Origin: Xenococcaceae cyanobacterium MO_167.B27
Lineage (GTDB): Bacteria; Cyanobacteriota; Cyanobacteriia; Cyanobacteriales; Xenococcaceae
Reading direction: 5' to 3'
DNA: 44,535 nucleotides
NCBI GenBank assembly: GCA_030065935.1
Contig: JASJCP010000056.1
Span: forward strand, 1-44,535
The notes under the pieces: generated by a model
Database searches by the model: none
What the model was told of the DNA's origin: nothing
The model's input: the letters and a program-made list of their open reading frames with translations, nothing else
Program-made: the position numbers and the translations under genes
In this document: in pieces, positions 25,663 through 35,400 of the stretch
Layout: every line of letters begins with the position of its first letter
Numbering within the stretch: position 1 is the stretch's first letter

Positions 25663-27018
25663 TTAACCCGCAACTTGTCGAGAGAAACGCTTCCAAGATT
25701 TAATGTTATTTTTAACAGCCCGATCGATCGATGCTCCTGAAGCCATAATCTGCATTTCGCGGTTAACAGGCCAAAGATAGTCTAGAGGATCGAAAAAGCG
25801 ACGGAATTCCCCAAGCAACTTTTGATGATACTTGAGATTGACGTGAAATCCTTCGTGTTCTCTACACAAACATTTTTCCATCCATTGAAGTGCTTCTTTA
25901 GAAGACATCTCAAACAGAGGAGACTGTAATAATCTGTAGAATGGCAGGAAAAAAGAAACATCGTCTCGAAAAACAGCTGGTAAACCTCCAGAAAGACCAC
26001 CTAAAACTCCCTTTTGTGCTAAATAGATAGTCAAATTAGCCACAAATTTTTCGTATGCTGTTGGCTGAGGAAAGTCTCGGTATAATTCTTGAGCGATTAC
26101 CTGAGACATAGTAGTGTGAAAGGATTCATCCAATAAATGATAGTAAGAAACAGCCGTGGGAGTAGGAATAGATTCTTCTGCTTTCTTTAGCTTTTTGAAG
26201 TGTTTGAAATATTGATGTTCGTATGTTTTTAAAGACATATTGGCAATCATACGAACTGCATAGTATTGTGATGCCAAGAAGGGGGAACTACCCCAGTTGA
26301 GGGTAAAAAATTTAAAAGCAGTGGGAGAACCAGTTAACTCTGCTAAACCACCAGTAGTTGTCGGAATCGATCCACTGTCTCGTTCTTGTAGGTATTGAGA
26401 ATAGGAATTAGTCTTACTACCAAGCATCAAACGGGTGAGAAAACGAAAGGTAGCTTCCCTAGCAGTATCTAAAGAAGAATTGAGAAACTTAATCCAAACG
26501 GGGTCTTTTAACTGACCTAATTTGTTTGATTTTTGGGAGAGGGGATTACCCAAACTCGATTTTCCTAGCAGAGCTATTTTTGTCTTGTAACCGATCTTCT
26601 GAAATGTTTTGATGTGGTAACGTTCTTGAGAAGTCTCAAAATCCAGCTCCTGACACAAGGTTTTATAATCGTCAAAGTGAGCAAAAACTCCTTCGGTGAT
26701 TTGATTGTAGAGCATGGTGTTGGCTTCGGAGTTTGCCGTATGATTGTATTGCCCTACCCAATAGAGATGATTGAGTGCTAATTTTTGGGAAGAAGAGGCT
26801 TCCTCGTACAACGGCGTACCATAAAAGGTTGATAGCTCTGGATTTACCCAATAGCGATTGCTGTTACTACTGTAGTCAAAATTTTTACCTAAGTCGGCGA
26901 TTTTCTCGGTGTAGTCAGAGTCAATATTGCTCTGATAAGTTTTTTCAATTAGTTGAAAATGTTTAGGTAGATTGGAAGATTGGTTTGGCTGAAGTAATAC
27001 TTTAGTGTTGTTCTTCAT
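25663..27018 (-). CDS. CylC-type dimetal-carboxylate halogenase (copy A)
   Basis: The 451-residue paralogue of copy B shares its opening (QLIEKTYQSNIDSDYTEKI), the segment YGTPLYEEASSSQKLALNHL and the metal-ligand pattern: NSEANTMLYN, ETSQERYHIKTFQKI, LLDESFHTTMSQ and CREHEGFHVNLKYH. It starts 48 bases after the ACP gene, the same order (FAAL, ACP, CylC) as cylA-cylB-cylC. The predicted reaction is chlorination of an ACP-tethered acyl chain at an unactivated position. Two copies suggest two chlorination sites or a dichlorinated carbon (inference). All apparent metal ligands are kept in both copies, so neither looks dead. Confidence 0.8.
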   Translation of the reverse strand: MKNNTKVLLQPNQSSNLPKHFQLIEKTYQSNIDSDYTEKIADLGKNFDYSSNSNRYWVNPELSTFYGTPLYEEASSSQKLALNHLYWVGQYNHTANSEANTMLYNQITEGVFAHFDDYKTLCQELDFETSQERYHIKTFQKIGYKTKIALLGKSSLGNPLSQKSNKLGQLKDPVWIKFLNSSLDTAREATFRFLTRLMLGSKTNSYSQYLQERDSGSIPTTTGGLAELTGSPTAFKFFTLNWGSSPFLASQYYAVRMIANMSLKTYEHQYFKHFKKLKKAEESIPTPTAVSYYHLLDESFHTTMSQVIAQELYRDFPQPTAYEKFVANLTIYLAQKGVLGGLSGGLPAVFRDDVSFFLPFYRLLQSPLFEMSSKEALQWMEKCLCREHEGFHVNLKYHQKLLGEFRRFFDPLDYLWPVNREMQIMASGASIDRAVKNNIKSWKRFSRQVAG

Positions 27019-27066
27019 GATGCTTCTCGTTGAAAATTTACAGAAACTACGGTTGCTTCTGAATTT

Positions 27067-27357
27067 TTAATCCGATAGGGACTCAATTAAATGCTGAGTC
27101 AATGTCTTAATGGTGGGATAGTCGTAAAGTAAGGTTGGATCTAGTTCTCGGTCTAGCCAATCTTCTAAATCGCCAGCCAGTCCCACGGCAGCAGAAGAAT
27201 CTAATCCATAGCGGTCAAAAGGTATCGTGACATCAATTCTGTTTGGGTTTACTTCTAGAAGTTCCGCTACATAATTGACTATCCAGGTTTGAATTTCTCT
27301 CTGAGTGGGCAGTTTTTTGACAGTTGTGGACATTGTTTGGATACTCTTGATTTCCAT
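27067..27357 (-). CDS. Stand-alone acyl carrier protein
   Basis: A 96-residue acidic protein with the phosphopantetheine site in DRYGLDSSAAVGLAGDLE, the first Ser after Asp being the attachment residue. GLDSSAAVGL is typical of carrier proteins paired with fatty acyl-AMP ligases, corresponding to CylB. It lies 71 bases after the ligase gene and 48 before the first halogenase, so it probably holds the acyl chain during halogenation. The start may instead be the second ATG (27331-27333), which would shorten the protein by eight residues. Confidence 0.92.
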   Translation of the reverse strand: MEIKSIQTMSTTVKKLPTQREIQTWIVNYVAELLEVNPNRIDVTIPFDRYGLDSSAAVGLAGDLEDWLDRELDPTLLYDYPTIKTLTQHLIESLSD

Positions 27358-27428
27358 TGTTTTCTTAATCTTTTCTTTATGGTTTTAATACTGTTTTTAC
27401 TGAGTTGGCTCAACTAGCTAGTTGGCAT

Positions 27429-29279
27429 TTAAGTTAACCTGCTTGTCTGTTTGGCAGTGGGCAATTTTTGGAATACAGATTCAATTTCAGCCTGAAGATG
27501 GAGAAATTCAGCTTTAAACTGAGGATTTTCGCTCCAATCCTCCACTACATTTAAACTTCCATTCAAAAATTTAGCTCGACAAGCATGACGCTGAATCTTG
27601 CCACTAGAAGTTTTGGGAATACTTCCTGGTTTAACTAATACGGTGGCATAAACTTGCAAACTGTATTCTGCGGTAACTGCTTCTCGAAAACTGTCTACTA
27701 TTTCATTCATATTTAGTTTTCGTAAATAGCTGCGTTCTACTTCTTGGACTATTACTAATCGTTCCGAGCCTTTGACTTCTACAGCAAATGCTGCACTACA
27801 ACCTGGTCGCAATGCAGGATGGCTTTTTTCTACGGTCTGTTCAATATCTTGGGGATAATAATTTTGTCCCCGAATAATAATTACATCCTTGAGGCGACCA
27901 GTAACAAATAATTCATGATCTTTCATATATCCCAAGTCACCAGTCCGCAGAAAAGGTCCTTCTTTAGTATCTGCCAGGTAAGCGTTGAAAGTCTGTTCTG
28001 TCTCTAGAGAGCGATGCCAATAGCCACCAGCCACACTTGATCCCGATACCCAAATTTCGCCGACGAGATCGCCTTCACACCGAGTTAAAGATTCGGGATC
28101 GACGATCACAATGTTCATATCTGACCAAGTTTGACCGCAGCTAACAATTTTCCGAATATTGCTGTCTTTATCCTTACTGTCTGCTATTTGATTTTTCTCT
28201 AGGGCTGTTCCTGAAACTTGATGTATGACTGGAAAATTGGTTTTTAACCCTCCAGTAACAAACAGTGTTGTTTCAGCCATTCCATAACAGGGATAAAACG
28301 CTTCCTTGCGGAAACCACAGGACTTAAATGTCTCGGCAAATTTCTCTAGGGTTTGGGCTCTAACTGGTTCTGCTCCTGTAAAAGCTACTTCCCAGCTACT
28401 TAAATCAAGGCTAGCTCGCTGTTCGGGCGTAATCTTGCGAATACAGAGGTCATAAGCAAAATTAGGACCGCCACTGGTGGTTGCTTTATAGCGAGAAATC
28501 GCCTGTAGCCAACGAAACGGCTTGGATAAAAAGTCCATTGGCGACATCAAGAAGCAGGGGCTTCCCAGATACAGAGGCTGTAAGACATTGCCAATTAATC
28601 CCATATCATGGAATAAGGGCAACCAACCGACAACAATAGTATCTTCTGTATGAGCAAATGCTCTCTTAATCATTTGCTCATTGTGCAGCAAGTTACCATG
28701 AGTAATCATCACCCCCTTCGGCATTCCCGTAGAACCAGAAGTATACTGGAGAAAAGCTAGGGTGTCACTCATTACCTCTGGTTCTACCCATGATTCTGCC
28801 AGTTCACCAGCAATATTATCAGTAGCTAGCCAGCGCAAAACCTTAAATTCTGGAGTCTGGGCAAAGCTACTCTCGATGTTAGTCAAAAGGGATGTAGTAG
28901 TTAGAGCTACCGTAGCCTGGGCATCTATTACGAGTGCTTGCAGTCTCGACATATTTTGATTACGCCGAGGCGGATAGGCGGGAACAGCTATCACTCCCGC
29001 ATACAAACATCCAAAGAAGGCAGCAATAAATTCTAGACCTGGCGGATACAATAGTAAGGCTCGTTCACCTTTAGCCACTAAAGATTGGAGCGAACTTGCA
29101 ATCGCCTTTGCCTGTTGGTTCAATTCTTGATATGTCAGCCTATCAAATTTTTTGCGCCGATGCTGGAGAAACTTATAAGCTGTTTGCTCAGGCTGATTTT
29201 TCACTCTGTAGTTCAGCAAGTCTATCAAAGTCGAAAATTTGTACTCTTTGTCGAAGCAATAATCGAAACCAGTAGTCAT
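27429..29279 (-). CDS. Fatty acyl-AMP ligase (FAAL)
   Basis: The 616-residue adenylate-forming enzyme has the AMP/phosphate loop FLQYTSGSTGMPKGVMI, the YPCYGMAETTLFVTGG region and the late RTGDLGY and GKIQRHACR motifs. Its similarity to FAALs rather than CoA ligases is supported by the FAAL-type start region FSTLIDLLNYRVKNQPEQ and a following stand-alone ACP. It would activate a free fatty acid as acyl-AMP and load it on that ACP, the role of CylA. I chose the ATG at 29277-29279 (GGAG 9 bases upstream) over a GTG five codons earlier. It is the first gene of the cluster operon. Confidence 0.94.
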   Translation of the reverse strand: MTTGFDYCFDKEYKFSTLIDLLNYRVKNQPEQTAYKFLQHRRKKFDRLTYQELNQQAKAIASSLQSLVAKGERALLLYPPGLEFIAAFFGCLYAGVIAVPAYPPRRNQNMSRLQALVIDAQATVALTTTSLLTNIESSFAQTPEFKVLRWLATDNIAGELAESWVEPEVMSDTLAFLQYTSGSTGMPKGVMITHGNLLHNEQMIKRAFAHTEDTIVVGWLPLFHDMGLIGNVLQPLYLGSPCFLMSPMDFLSKPFRWLQAISRYKATTSGGPNFAYDLCIRKITPEQRASLDLSSWEVAFTGAEPVRAQTLEKFAETFKSCGFRKEAFYPCYGMAETTLFVTGGLKTNFPVIHQVSGTALEKNQIADSKDKDSNIRKIVSCGQTWSDMNIVIVDPESLTRCEGDLVGEIWVSGSSVAGGYWHRSLETEQTFNAYLADTKEGPFLRTGDLGYMKDHELFVTGRLKDVIIIRGQNYYPQDIEQTVEKSHPALRPGCSAAFAVEVKGSERLVIVQEVERSYLRKLNMNEIVDSFREAVTAEYSLQVYATVLVKPGSIPKTSSGKIQRHACRAKFLNGSLNVVEDWSENPQFKAEFLHLQAEIESVFQKLPTAKQTSRLT

Positions 29280-30484
29280 TTTTTGATACTCCACGTGACG
29301 ACTTATGAAAGGACTACATTGTCCAAGTTTTTACCCACAATTACTTAATTATCGACAGGACAAAGTACGCGACTTTTTAGTCATGCACTTCTTACCTCAA
29401 TACAAACAAAAGTCTAATCCGACACAATACCTTTCTTAAGTAGTTGGGCAAAATTACCTTAATTCAGTTCAAGATCACTAGGTCACAATAAAGTTATCTC
29501 TTAACTTTTGACCAATGGTTCAAAATTGGGAAAATGACCAAGGGGAACAGGAAAACCAAACAAAATTGGTAATTAATTTGGCTCAGGTAATGACCTCCTG
29601 CTCCTCAAAAAACCAAATTAACGGGAGCAAGTCAATCACTGACTCCAAGGGTGCGGATGTAGCTTGCAACTCACACCTAATTAATTTATGTTTTCCTATA
29701 CCAACTAGCAACAAGACAAGTCAAAGTTGCCACACCCCTTGCTACTACGCCCTGTTCTTCCGCCAGATACTATAGTTATAACAGACAAGCAGAAGCACTT
29801 TTTCCGATGCTTTTGTAAGAAGTATATAGAGTCCCAGGACGCGCCTACTTAAATCTTACCCATCACTTACTCTTCTCAAACCGAAGGGAAAGGAAGGAGA
29901 ATGTGTGTCGGAACAGCCATGTTTAATGTAACTGTGTCATGATAATTCCACTTTTTTTATAATGTAGTAAAATTTGAAGTTGTATATTTTATGGTAAGTA
30001 GATTGATTGGGAGATTGTTTGTCAACTAAATCTTAAAACAGTTTTCATTTAACTAAAGTACAGTCGAGCACCCTGATTTTTGTTAATTGATGAAAAGTTG
30101 ATTGGAGAATTGTTAACAACTAGACCATTACTTATTTCTTAGAACCTCCAACAAGATTTACCTCATAAGTACCAGAAACCCTCTAACAATTTATACCTTG
30201 TTTCACAAATAGTTTTAGGTTCCATCATTCATTTTATTTGTTTCCTGAATCAAATATTTAAAAATACTTAAATCGGATAATTAAATCAACCGACTAAATT
30301 AACTATAAATTAGCTCTAAAGCCAACTAATTGTAAATAAAGAAAATCTAAAGAAAAATTCCCAAGATTTTCAGAGCAGATCTCAAAAGTCTCACTAATTT
30401 TAGTACTTATGTATTTAATTTCTGGCAAGTCCAATATTTCTCTCGGGGTACTTCTTACGAAAGAACGAGTAGTAGTGAATATGC
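29280..30484. other. Long noncoding region upstream of the cluster operon
   Basis: About 1.2 kb of AT-rich DNA with only short, low-quality ORFs. It must hold the promoter of the FAAL-led operon, but I see no convincing -35/-10 pair. A small palindromic sequence, GGACAATGTAGTCC (minus strand, about 29310-29325), lies 40 bases before the FAAL start and is a possible operator. No RNA gene is recognised. Confidence 0.4.
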
Positions 30485-30638
30485 CTAATACTCAGATCTT
30501 GCACCTTGAAAAGTTGATGAGTTAAGGAATAGCTGAAATTCAGGGATATAGATAGTTATAGCTTGTTCTCTATTATTCCTTGGTTAAACGGACTTGGTTT
30601 TGATTTTTGTCTCATGAGGTGCAAGATCTGAGTCTAAT
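30485..30638. mobile_element. 144-bp MITE with 5-bp target duplication
   Basis: A perfect 17-bp terminal inverted repeat, ACTCAGATCTTGCACCT at 30490-30506 and its complement at 30617-30633, is flanked directly by CTAAT on both sides (30485-30489 and 30634-30638). The interior is non-coding. This is a clear non-autonomous element. Its ends and target duplication differ from the MITE at 19882-20047, so a different transposase family mobilised it. Confidence 0.88.
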
Positions 30639-30778
30639 CCAACTACATCTAGAAGGAAAATAACCTCAAATAGCTGATTTGACCCAAAGCGCGATTGCAA
30701 TCCCCTTCCCAGTCCTGTACTAGAATGGTATTAAGAGGTAAATTTCTGGCTATCAGTCAGAGCAAGAATAATCGAGTC

Positions 30779-31465
30779 ATGAAACCGATTCAAACAACGG
30801 GCATCATACTAGGAACAGTACTGACTATAGGAGGGCTGTTAGTTTTCGTTCGACCAACACTAGCTATTTCTCCTACTGACCAACATAATGTCCAAAAATT
30901 GTACGAGCGAGGTGTAGAGAAAGCCCAGAGCGGTGACTACCACGGGGCGATTGCTGACTTTGAGCAAGTTATCACTCTGAATCCTCAGCATATTGAAGCT
31001 TACTGTAATCGAGGAATGCTACATTTGGGCTTGGGTAATTTTCAAAAAGCGATCGCCGATTTTAATCTGGCACTAGAAGTTTCTCCCCGTCATGCTGAGG
31101 CTTATAATAGGAGAGGAGTAGCCTTAGCACAACAAGGTCGTCTATCCCTAGCATTAGCAGACTTTGACCAAGCCGTGCGTTTTGATTCTAATTTTGTTGA
31201 TGCTTACTACAATCGAGGTAAAGCACACACGGAACTAGGAAATTTACCTAGTGCGATCTCTGATTATAACACAGCGATTAAGCTCGCTCCTAATCTGGCT
31301 GAAGCGTATGGCAATCGTGGGTTTATTCGCGCTCAGTTAGGAGATAAGCAAGAAGCTTTAGACGATTTGCAACAAGCAGCCAAACTTTTCTTGGATCAAG
31401 GAAATCTAGCTGGATATGAGCAAACTCTTATGTACATTCAAATGATTCAATATCAGTGGGATTGA
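30779..31465 (+). CDS. Secreted or periplasmic TPR protein
   Basis: I place the start at the ATG at 30779 (MKPIQTTGIILG), which gives 228 residues with a hydrophobic signal or anchor segment (GIILGTVLTIGGLLVFV) ending near LAIS. The rest is four to five tetratricopeptide repeats of 34 residues, with the A-Y-x-N-R-G pattern (EAYCNRGMLHLGLGN, DAYYNRGKAHTELGN, EAYGNRGFIRAQLGD). TPRs are protein-interaction scaffolds and the partner is not evident. The upstream in-frame extension has no signal character and was rejected. It is convergent with the next TPR gene, 27 bases away. Confidence 0.85.
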   Translation: MKPIQTTGIILGTVLTIGGLLVFVRPTLAISPTDQHNVQKLYERGVEKAQSGDYHGAIADFEQVITLNPQHIEAYCNRGMLHLGLGNFQKAIADFNLALEVSPRHAEAYNRRGVALAQQGRLSLALADFDQAVRFDSNFVDAYYNRGKAHTELGNLPSAISDYNTAIKLAPNLAEAYGNRGFIRAQLGDKQEALDDLQQAAKLFLDQGNLAGYEQTLMYIQMIQYQWD

Positions 31466-31492
31466 TCGGGGTTAGGCAACCATTGGCATATT

Positions 31493-32152
31493 CTAAGATT
31501 GCTCTATTTTTTGCAACTCATTAGCAGTGTTTTTCGCAAGAGCAGTGTTACCTTGAGCCAGAGATAATTGCTGTGCTTTCTGGAAATTTGAGCGTGCTGC
31601 TTCAATGTCACCTCGCTTCGAGTAAATAATACCCCGAAGAAGGTAAGTTTGACCATCATCAGGGTCAAGAGAAAGAGCTTGATTAAAATCATCTAAAGCG
31701 GATTCTAATTTTTCTTGTTCACCATAAACAAGACCTCGCTTCGAGTAAGCTTCAGCATAATTAGGATTAAGAGAGATAGCTTGATTAAAATCAGCTAAAG
31801 CCCATTCTAATTTTCCTTGTTCACCGTAAATCTCACCCCGAAACAAGTAAGCTTTAGCATCATTAGGGTCAAGAGCAATAGCTTGATTAAAATCAGCCAA
31901 AGCTAATTCTAATTTCCCTTGTTCATTATAAATAATACCCTGAAGAAGGTAAGCTTTAGCATTATTAGGGTCAAGAGCAATAGCTTGATTAAAATCAGCT
32001 AAAGCCAATTCTAATTTTCCTTCCTCACCATAAACAAGACCTCGCTTCAAGTAAGCTTCAGGATCATTAGGATTAATAGCACCTTTTTGAGCCACTAATT
32101 TTTGACCTTTTTCTAAAAAAGCAGCAGTTATTATTAAAAAAAAAGAATCCAT
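31493..32152 (-). CDS. TPR protein with near-identical internal repeats
   Basis: The 219 residues consist of a short hydrophobic start (MDSFFLIITAAF) and five tetratricopeptide repeats. Each has ADFNQAI.LDPN.A.AY as its core, and the repeats are close to identical over a 102-base period between about 31640 and 32075. Such homogeneity suggests recent expansion by slippage or gene conversion. There is no cleavable signal peptide I trust. The function is unknown beyond protein binding. It ends 27 bases from the convergent TPR gene, which it resembles but does not copy. Confidence 0.8.
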   Translation of the reverse strand: MDSFFLIITAAFLEKGQKLVAQKGAINPNDPEAYLKRGLVYGEEGKLELALADFNQAIALDPNNAKAYLLQGIIYNEQGKLELALADFNQAIALDPNDAKAYLFRGEIYGEQGKLEWALADFNQAISLNPNYAEAYSKRGLVYGEQEKLESALDDFNQALSLDPDDGQTYLLRGIIYSKRGDIEAARSNFQKAQQLSLAQGNTALAKNTANELQKIEQS

Positions 32153-32484
32153 AGTTGAATAGGAGTTGGGTTAAGTTGTCACCACTAGAACTGTGGGCAG
32201 GGACTTTCACCCTTATGGTAATAAGGATTCCTGAATTTTACACCCTTTTCGAGATAGGGAATAGGGAATAAGGGATGAGGGATGAGGGATGAGGGATGAG
32301 GAAAGCTAATTGCTGAATACTGAATACTGCTTACTGATTACTACTACTAACTACTAACTACTAACCACTAACCACTAACTGATTACTGTGTGATGGGGAT
32401 TGGGAAAAGCCACCCAGAATTGTTATAACTTAGGGCATTTCAGGGAACTATAGGTAATATGTTTCTCATTTGCTGTTTTTAGAT
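32153..32484. repeat. Noncoding spacer with two short tandem repeat tracts
   Basis: About 32272-32301 holds four copies of the heptamer GGATGAG. About 32341-32380 holds CTAACTA and CTAACCA heptads, the complement of the TTAGTGG/TTAGTAG units found at 12471 and 35607. These match the STRR heptamers known from filamentous cyanobacteria. No gene is present; the upstream region of the chemoreceptor lies at its right end, without a clear promoter. Confidence 0.75.
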
Positions 32485-35400
32485 ATGACCCAAAATAATA
32501 GTCAATCTAACTCCTCTTATAACAATAGTTTTTTTATGGGAGATTCCAAGGTGGCTTTATCTCCCGACATTCTGGCTAAACAAATCAAATTATCCGCCAA
32601 TCAATCTCCTGATAATGGTTTGAATTCGATTAATCAACTGGAAAACCCTCGAAAGGATTATAACTGGTGGCAAAATTTAGGGCTGAAAAACCAAATTGCT
32701 TTAGGTGCATCCGCTATTAGTTTTGTCTCGGCTGCGGTAGCTGGAGGTAGCAGCTATTACTATACTAATCACTTTGTTGGTTTGATTTTGGGTAGTGCGA
32801 TTGCATCCCTAGTAGCAGGAGCAACAGCAGTGATTTTTAGCCGTAAAATTAATCAAGAAATTTCTAGAGTCAACAATGTAGTTAATCAGCTAGGACAGGG
32901 ACAACTAGATATTAATATCGGCAATCAACAACTGGATGAATTAGAAATTTTAGGAAGCAATCTGCATCAGTTATCAGGTCAACTGCAAATCTTAGCATCA
33001 GAACAAACTAAAATTAACCAACAAAAACAACTATTCAGTAGTATTGCTTTTCGCACTCGTCAGACAGCAAATCTTGATGTTTTGCTACAAACTGCGGTAG
33101 ATGGGGGGAGGGATGTGTTAGAAACTGACCGTGTTGTAGTGTATCGCTTCAATGATGATTGGAGTGGCACAATGATAGCGGAGTCTGTAGCAGAGAGATT
33201 CCCCAAAGTGCTGAATGAAACCATTGGCGATCCTTGTTTCCGCGATCGCCATGTGGCACAATATCAAGCAGGAAGGATTAGAGCCATCAGCGATATCTAT
33301 CAAGAGCCTGGACTTACTGACTGTCATATCAGGATGCTTGACCAGTATAAAGTGAGAGCCAATCTGGTAGTACCCATTCGCCAAAAAGAAAAGCTCATGG
33401 GCTTATTAATTGCTCATCATTGTTCAGGAGCGAGAGTTTGGGAAAAAAATGATATTGATTTTCTGAACCAGCTAGCGACAGAAATTGAATATGGTGTTGA
33501 CTATATTAATTTTGTGCAGGAACAGGAAAAAACTGCTAAAAGAGCTTGGTTTTTCGGAGATATCGCTTTTCGTGCGAGCCAAACTATGGATTTGAATGAT
33601 GTCTTTAATGCTACTGTCAAAGGCGCGAGAGACTTGTTGCAAACCGATCGAGTTACCATATATCGTTTCAATCACGATTGGAGTGGCACAATGGTAGCAG
33701 AATCCGTAGGGGAAGGATACCCCAAAGTGCTAGAAGAGCGTATTGAAGACCCTTGTTTTAGAGGGCGTTATGTTGACCTGTATAAGAATGGACGAGTCAG
33801 AGCCATTAACAATATTCGTACCGAAGCAGGGTTAACAGAATGTCATATCCGAACTCTGGAAAAATATGCCGTTAAGTCTAATCTGGTTGCACCCTTGCGA
33901 AAAGATGGGGAATTAATGGGGTTATTAATTGCTCACCATTGTTCTCGTCCCAGAGTTTGGGAACCAGAAGAAATTGACTTCTTCTCCCAGTTAGCAACTC
34001 AAGTAGAATATGCGGTAGATAGACTGAGCTTTATTGATAAAATTCAAGCTACGGCTGGTAGAGCTAGACTATTCGGTGATATTGCCTTCCGCGCCCGTCA
34101 ATCCCTAGAACAAGATGATATTTTCCGCATCACTGTTCAAGGAGCAAGAAAAGCCTTAGAAGCAGATAGAGTACTGCTCTATAAATTTAATCGTGACTGG
34201 AGCGGTACGATGGTAGCAGAATCAGTAGCAGAAGGTTTTATTAAAGTTCTGGATGTGCGTATTGATGACCCTTGCTTTAAAGGGCGTTATGTAGATTTGT
34301 ATCGCAATGGTCGAGTCAAAGCCATTAATGATATCTATCGTGAACCAGGAATGACCGATTGTCATTTACGAACTCTAGAACAGTATAATGTCAAAGCTAA
34401 CTTAGTTGCACCTATTCGCAAAGATAATAAACTATTTGCTCTTCTGATTGCTCATCAATGTTCTGCTCCTAGAGCTTGGCAAAAATCAGAAATTGACTTC
34501 TTTTCGGAGCTAGCAACCCAAACCGAATACGCTCTAGATCATATTAGCTTTATTGGCAAACTAGAAGAAGCCCGTGCGGAAGCAGAAAAAGCCTCTCAAG
34601 AGCAACGCCATCAGACAGAAGCGATCCGAAAACAACTCGAAGCTTTAGTAAAAGATGTTAAGGATGCATTTACTGGTAACTTAACTGTGAGAGCAAAAGT
34701 TACAGAAGGAGAAATCGGTATTGTCGCCAAGTTTCTCAATACAACTCTAGAAAATCTCCAGCGCATTGTGTTGCAAGTACAATCTGCTTCTGGTGCAGTT
34801 ATTGAGACTGTTCATGGTTCAGAAAATAACATCAATAGTCTTTCTAATGAAGCTTCCCGTCAAGCAGAAGCTATAACTACGGCTCTAGGACAAATTCAAG
34901 CTATGGCGGAGTCAATTCAAGGGGTAGCAGAAAATGCCCAAGCAGCAAAGCAAATGGTACAACAAGCCAATAATTCCCTAGAAGATGGCGATCGCACCAT
35001 GAATCGCACTGTAGATGGGATTATGGCAATTAAGGAAACAGTAGAAGAAACAGCAGAAAAAGTTAAACGCTTAGGAGAAGCATCCCAAAAAATCTCCCGT
35101 GTAGTTAACCTAATTCGGGATTTAGCCAATCAAACCCATGTTTTAGCCCTTAATGCCTCTATTGAAGCTAACGGTACATCTACTGAAGGTCAAGGTTTTG
35201 CCGTAGTAGCGGAAGAAGTGCGATCGCTCTCTGAACAATCCACCGCAGCAACCAAAGAAATCGAGCAGATTTTAGAGGAAATTCAAACCGAAACCAATCA
35301 AGTTGCAACCGCAATGGAAGCAGGAAGAGAACAGGTAATTGCAGGAACAGAATTAGTAGAAACCACTAGACAAAAACTCACTTCTATTTCTAAAGTAAGT

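Noticed and set aside
29515-29775. An 86-codon plus-strand reading frame upstream of the cluster
   Set aside because: Low-complexity composition, no family pattern, no ribosome binding site, and no operon context.
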